The notes under the pieces were generated by a model that was given only the letters and a program-made list of their open reading frames with translations, was not told where the DNA came from and ran no database searches. Made by a program: the position numbers and the translations under genes. A stretch of 64,000 nt of DNA, taken from positions 62,001 to 126,000 of the forward strand of contig CACYQN010000010.1 of NCBI GenBank assembly GCA_902776565.1, in the 5' to 3' direction. Every line of letters begins with the position of its first letter. The first letter of the stretch is position 1. Positions 61,550-64,000 of the stretch are shown here, piece after piece. This stretch comes from an uncultured Bacteroidia bacterium. GTDB taxonomy: Bacteria; Bacteroidota; Bacteroidia; Bacteroidales; ML635J-15.

Positions 61550-61599
61550 ATACAAATTGATTCAGGCAGATTTCTTACTAATTGTGTGGAAAATTATTG

Positions 61600-62175
61600 T
61601 CAATCCAATGATTCAGGTTCGTCATCTTCAATACTTTCTACAGGCGATGCATCAAATGCCAGAAATATTTCAAGAAATGCAGTCTCTCTGAAGAAATAGT
61701 TCGGGTCATCGGTTAATTTGTCTTCCATAAAATGAAATCCCCAATTTGCATATTCTTCCATTGTTTGCATTAGCATATCGACTGCTTTGCGAGTTGTTAT
61801 TTCTCCTTTTTCTAATGCAATGAAATCAATGTCTGTTCTTGCTATGAGTGCGATAAAAATATATTCGCGAAGTTTCGGATAGGCTTTTCGTCCTTTTACA
61901 GAATCAAGATTTCCCCAATATTGTATAGGTTGACCAAATATCTTACGTTTTTGTGTGTCATCAATTAGTGGTCGTTTTTCATTGAAATATAAACCGATAA
62001 AAAATGCGATAATAAATATTTCATAACCACCGCCAAAGACTTTACCCCTGTCTTCTCGTAAAGAGGTTGCCCCGCGGCCATAATCACAGAAATTTTTAAT
62101 GATACTATCTTCGTATCTTTTTTCCCATTGAGGATTACGTGTTGCCCACAAATCATATAGTTTTTCTGCTGCCAT
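61600..62175 (-). CDS. Unknown protein, partner of the SMC-like ATPase
   Basis: 191 aa. It starts MAAEKLYDLWATRNPQWEKRYED and is mainly helical. A hydrophobic helix EIFIIAFFIGLYFNEKRPL sits near residue 52, and the C-terminus is acidic (ESIEDDEPESLD). No family is recognised with confidence. The 5-base gap to the ATPase gene shows a shared operon. Small helical partners of this sort accompany coiled-coil ATPases in several phage-defence operons (for example LmuC-like proteins of Lamassu), but the sequence does not prove membership. Confidence 0.65.
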   Translation of the reverse strand: MAAEKLYDLWATRNPQWEKRYEDSIIKNFCDYGRGATSLREDRGKVFGGGYEIFIIAFFIGLYFNEKRPLIDDTQKRKIFGQPIQYWGNLDSVKGRKAYPKLREYIFIALIARTDIDFIALEKGEITTRKAVDMLMQTMEEYANWGFHFMEDKLTDDPNYFFRETAFLEIFLAFDASPVESIEDDEPESLD

Positions 62176-62180
62176 AATTT

Positions 62181-64000
62181 TTACCTTATTTGTTTAACAA
62201 CTGTTTGAATGGTTGCCAAGTCTTTGTCATTAAATGGTTCTACTTTCTCGATTCGATAAACAGAACAAGAAAGTTTGTTAATAGTGTCATAATCCAATGT
62301 TTTCTGTCCTGTTGCCTTATCAATATTTAGCAAATCCTTTGTAACAATAATACATTGCTTATCAATTGTATCAATTACATTGTAGAATGTATCTTCCTTG
62401 AATCCGCCAAATGATGAAGTAGGAGCATCAAAAATTAACGGATAATCCTGTTCCCGTTTCAAAGTTGTAATTTGTGAAATTGCAAATAGAACTGACATAT
62501 ACATTGTGGTTTTCAATGCTCCATTAGGATTTTCAATGCGAGAACCATTGTCACTGTATAGTTCAATACGTGCGGAATTGTTTATTGTTTTGCGGATTCT
62601 TATTATTCCGTAGAAATCATTCTTGTTAAGTTTTTGCAAATATTTATTAGCTTCAGTTTCAAGCATTTGTAGGAAATTGTTAATATTTTGCTCTTTGGCG
62701 TTTGAGAATGCTTTAGTTATTTTCTCAAATGCAGCATGAACGCGTTGATATACTTGTGTCATTGAACTTGTAGGTTCAAGTTTATCTAGTTGTTCCTGTA
62801 TTTCTTTTTTTGCATTCTCTTTGAATTTCAGAGTGGTTTTCAATTCAGACACACGACTTTCTGCACGACTTTTAGCATCAAAGAAACCTCTCAAGTCGGA
62901 TATGCTTTTATCAAGAAGTTCTGCGCTTAGTCCTGACTGCATTAGCAAATCGTTTTGCTCTGTTTTTAATTCTTGTAATTGCTTATCAACTTCTGCCAAT
63001 TCACTTTTCCTTTTACTGACGAAATCCAATTCGTCAGAAATTTGTGTTGCAATATTTGAAATTTCTTGTTCCGTTTCGCCACTAAGTTTTATTTGGCGAT
63101 TGTGTAACTCGTTGATGAATGAATTTTGGAATAGTGGTTTGTCTTCTTCTGTTGCACTTGATTTTTTATTGGCTTCTGCTGTTATATGTGCAAGATATTC
63201 ATTCAGTTTATTACACATAAACTCATACGCTTCCGAACCTTTAGGTGCTGGACGACCACAAACTTTGCAAATTTCATCATCAATCATTTCTTTCATTGTC
63301 GATTCATCTGGCAAGTTCCATGGTAGAGGAACCGCATCGTTTGCAAGTTTCTGAATCTTTGAAATTGTTTCGCGTTCTCCTGCTTCTTTTGCACGGCGTT
63401 CGGTTTCCTGTTTGTCAAGTCTTCTTTTTTCTTTGCTTAATGCGGAAACTTTTTTAGAAAACTCTTGTATAATTGGTGGAAAAGAGCGTAAAATCCATTG
63501 TCTGTCTAACAAATTTGTGCTATATTCGCACATTGCTTGTCCTGCTAATTTTGCTCGTTTGTCAGTAAGACCTTTTAGGCGTTCTTTTATTGCTTGATAG
63601 CGTTCCGATGTTTCTTGATTCTTTTCTAATAATTCTAATTTTGATGAAAATTCTGATATGGAGATTTTCTTTTGTTCGAGTTCTCGTTCTATGTTCTTAA
63701 TGTCTGTTAAGGCATCATTTAATTTCGTATTCAGTTCTTTCGCCTGATTTGAAACTTTTTTATCGTTTTGCAATTCACGGTTTGCGGCATTGGCTGATTT
63801 CTGTTCGAACCCAGAAGTCAATTCAACTAGTTTGTCAAAATCTCTGATTCCAGAAAACGTATCAACAAGTATTTTCAATGCTGTGTCATCTTGGTCGAAT
63901 ACATTCAATTTGTCTTCTCCCTTGAACATACAATAGTTGCGAATTACAGGTTCAAAACACATATTCAACAATCTGTCTCCAGAAATTACATTACGCTCAG
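62181..64000 (-). CDS. SMC-like coiled-coil ATPase, N-terminus beyond the window
   Basis: At least 606 codons, open to the right edge. The 5' end, including any Walker A, is missing. Visible: NYCMFKGEDKL, which resembles the FFFDGE motif of DndD-type ATPases, two long coiled-coil arms (about residues 55-240 and 320-420), a zinc-hook-like CKVCGRPAPKGSEAY between them, and a C-terminal ATPase half with the signature-like NGALKTTMYMSVLFAI and Walker B PLIFDAPTSSF. It is AT-rich. It resembles RecN/SMC-like defence ATPases. The next gene in the same operon is a 191-aa unknown. Confidence 0.78.
   Translation of the reverse strand, partial: ERNVISGDRLLNMCFEPVIRNYCMFKGEDKLNVFDQDDTALKILVDTFSGIRDFDKLVELTSGFEQKSANAANRELQNDKKVSNQAKELNTKLNDALTDIKNIERELEQKKISISEFSSKLELLEKNQETSERYQAIKERLKGLTDKRAKLAGQAMCEYSTNLLDRQWILRSFPPIIQEFSKKVSALSKEKRRLDKQETERRAKEAGERETISKIQKLANDAVPLPWNLPDESTMKEMIDDEICKVCGRPAPKGSEAYEFMCNKLNEYLAHITAEANKKSSATEEDKPLFQNSFINELHNRQIKLSGETEQEISNIATQISDELDFVSKRKSELAEVDKQLQELKTEQNDLLMQSGLSAELLDKSISDLRGFFDAKSRAESRVSELKTTLKFKENAKKEIQEQLDKLEPTSSMTQVYQRVHAAFEKITKAFSNAKEQNINNFLQMLETEANKYLQKLNKNDFYGIIRIRKTINNSARIELYSDNGSRIENPNGALKTTMYMSVLFAISQITTLKREQDYPLIFDAPTSSFGGFKEDTFYNVIDTIDKQCIIVTKDLLNIDKATGQKTLDYDTINKLSCSVYRIEKVEPFNDKDLATIQTVVKQIR

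Overview
The window looks like chromosome of a member of the Bacteroidales (phylum Bacteroidota) that has a type IX secretion system (T9SS). The evidence is the recurrent TAnnTTTG -7 promoter motif, A-rich start regions in place of strong Shine-Dalgarno sites, a T9SS plug protein (DUF5103), two proteins with C-terminal T9SS sorting domains, and many families largely confined to this phylum (DUF4857, DUF4876, DUF6850, DUF5686, DUF6088, FISUMP, PG0541). No rRNA, phage module, conjugation module or CRISPR array was seen. Three tRNA genes are present: Leu-GAG, Leu-CAG and Arg-CCT.

Layout. 0-1.4 kb: a Fic protein with a perfect 28-bp palindrome at its promoter, then tRNA-Leu(GAG). 1.5-8.2 kb: a TetR-TolC-MFP-RND efflux operon ending in a PG0541-family gene. 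8.4-20.2 kb: c-di-AMP cyclase, nitronate monooxygenase-like oxidoreductase, RNase HI, a PKD-rich T9SS cargo, RecR, an S41 protease, a lone ATPase gene tightly bracketed by 33-bp direct repeats, and two glycosyltransferases with a secreted unknown. 20.3-22.9 kb: T9SS plug, tRNA-Leu(CAG) and two related lipoproteins. 22.9-26.4 kb: an ABC exporter-like operon (lipoprotein, ATPase, permease, DUF4857) interrupted by two copies of an intergenic repeat. 26.5-35 kb: a T9SS cargo divergent from a TonB receptor-DUF4876-DUF6850 operon. 35-46.5 kb: methyltransferase, two membrane proteins, a Sel1 protein, an arginine-deiminase-fold enzyme coupled to an unknown, urocanate hydratase, a serine hydrolase, a lipoprotein metallopeptidase and a 51-aa protein. 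46.5-52.5 kb: tRNA-Arg, TcdA, TatD, an AAA/DUF4143 ATPase, a VWA membrane protein and FabG. 52.7-58.1 kb: a FISUMP surface protein and a DUF5686 protein. 58.2-64 kb: an AT-rich accessory region with an orphan AbiEi-like DUF6088 protein, two AlbA_2/Schlafen-type genes (one an internal-deletion derivative), remnants of a third, and an operon of a 191-aa unknown with a coiled-coil SMC-like ATPase cut by the window edge.

Most of the window is ordinary housekeeping or envelope biology. The most unusual signals are these. (1) Four unrelated stand-alone accessory genes (Fic, ATPase_2, AAA_14/DUF4143, DUF6088) each carry a private set of palindromic half-sites at the promoter, and three of them encode a visible HTH. 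This suggests a shared self-regulatory architecture. (2) The AlbA_2 cluster shows tandem duplication, an in-frame excision of the catalytic part, repeat-encoded linkers and in-frame linker sequence after stop codons. (3) The SMC-like ATPase plus 191-aa operon next to them is a plausible defence locus. (4) The intergenic regions are rich in mosaic palindromic and MITE-like repeats.
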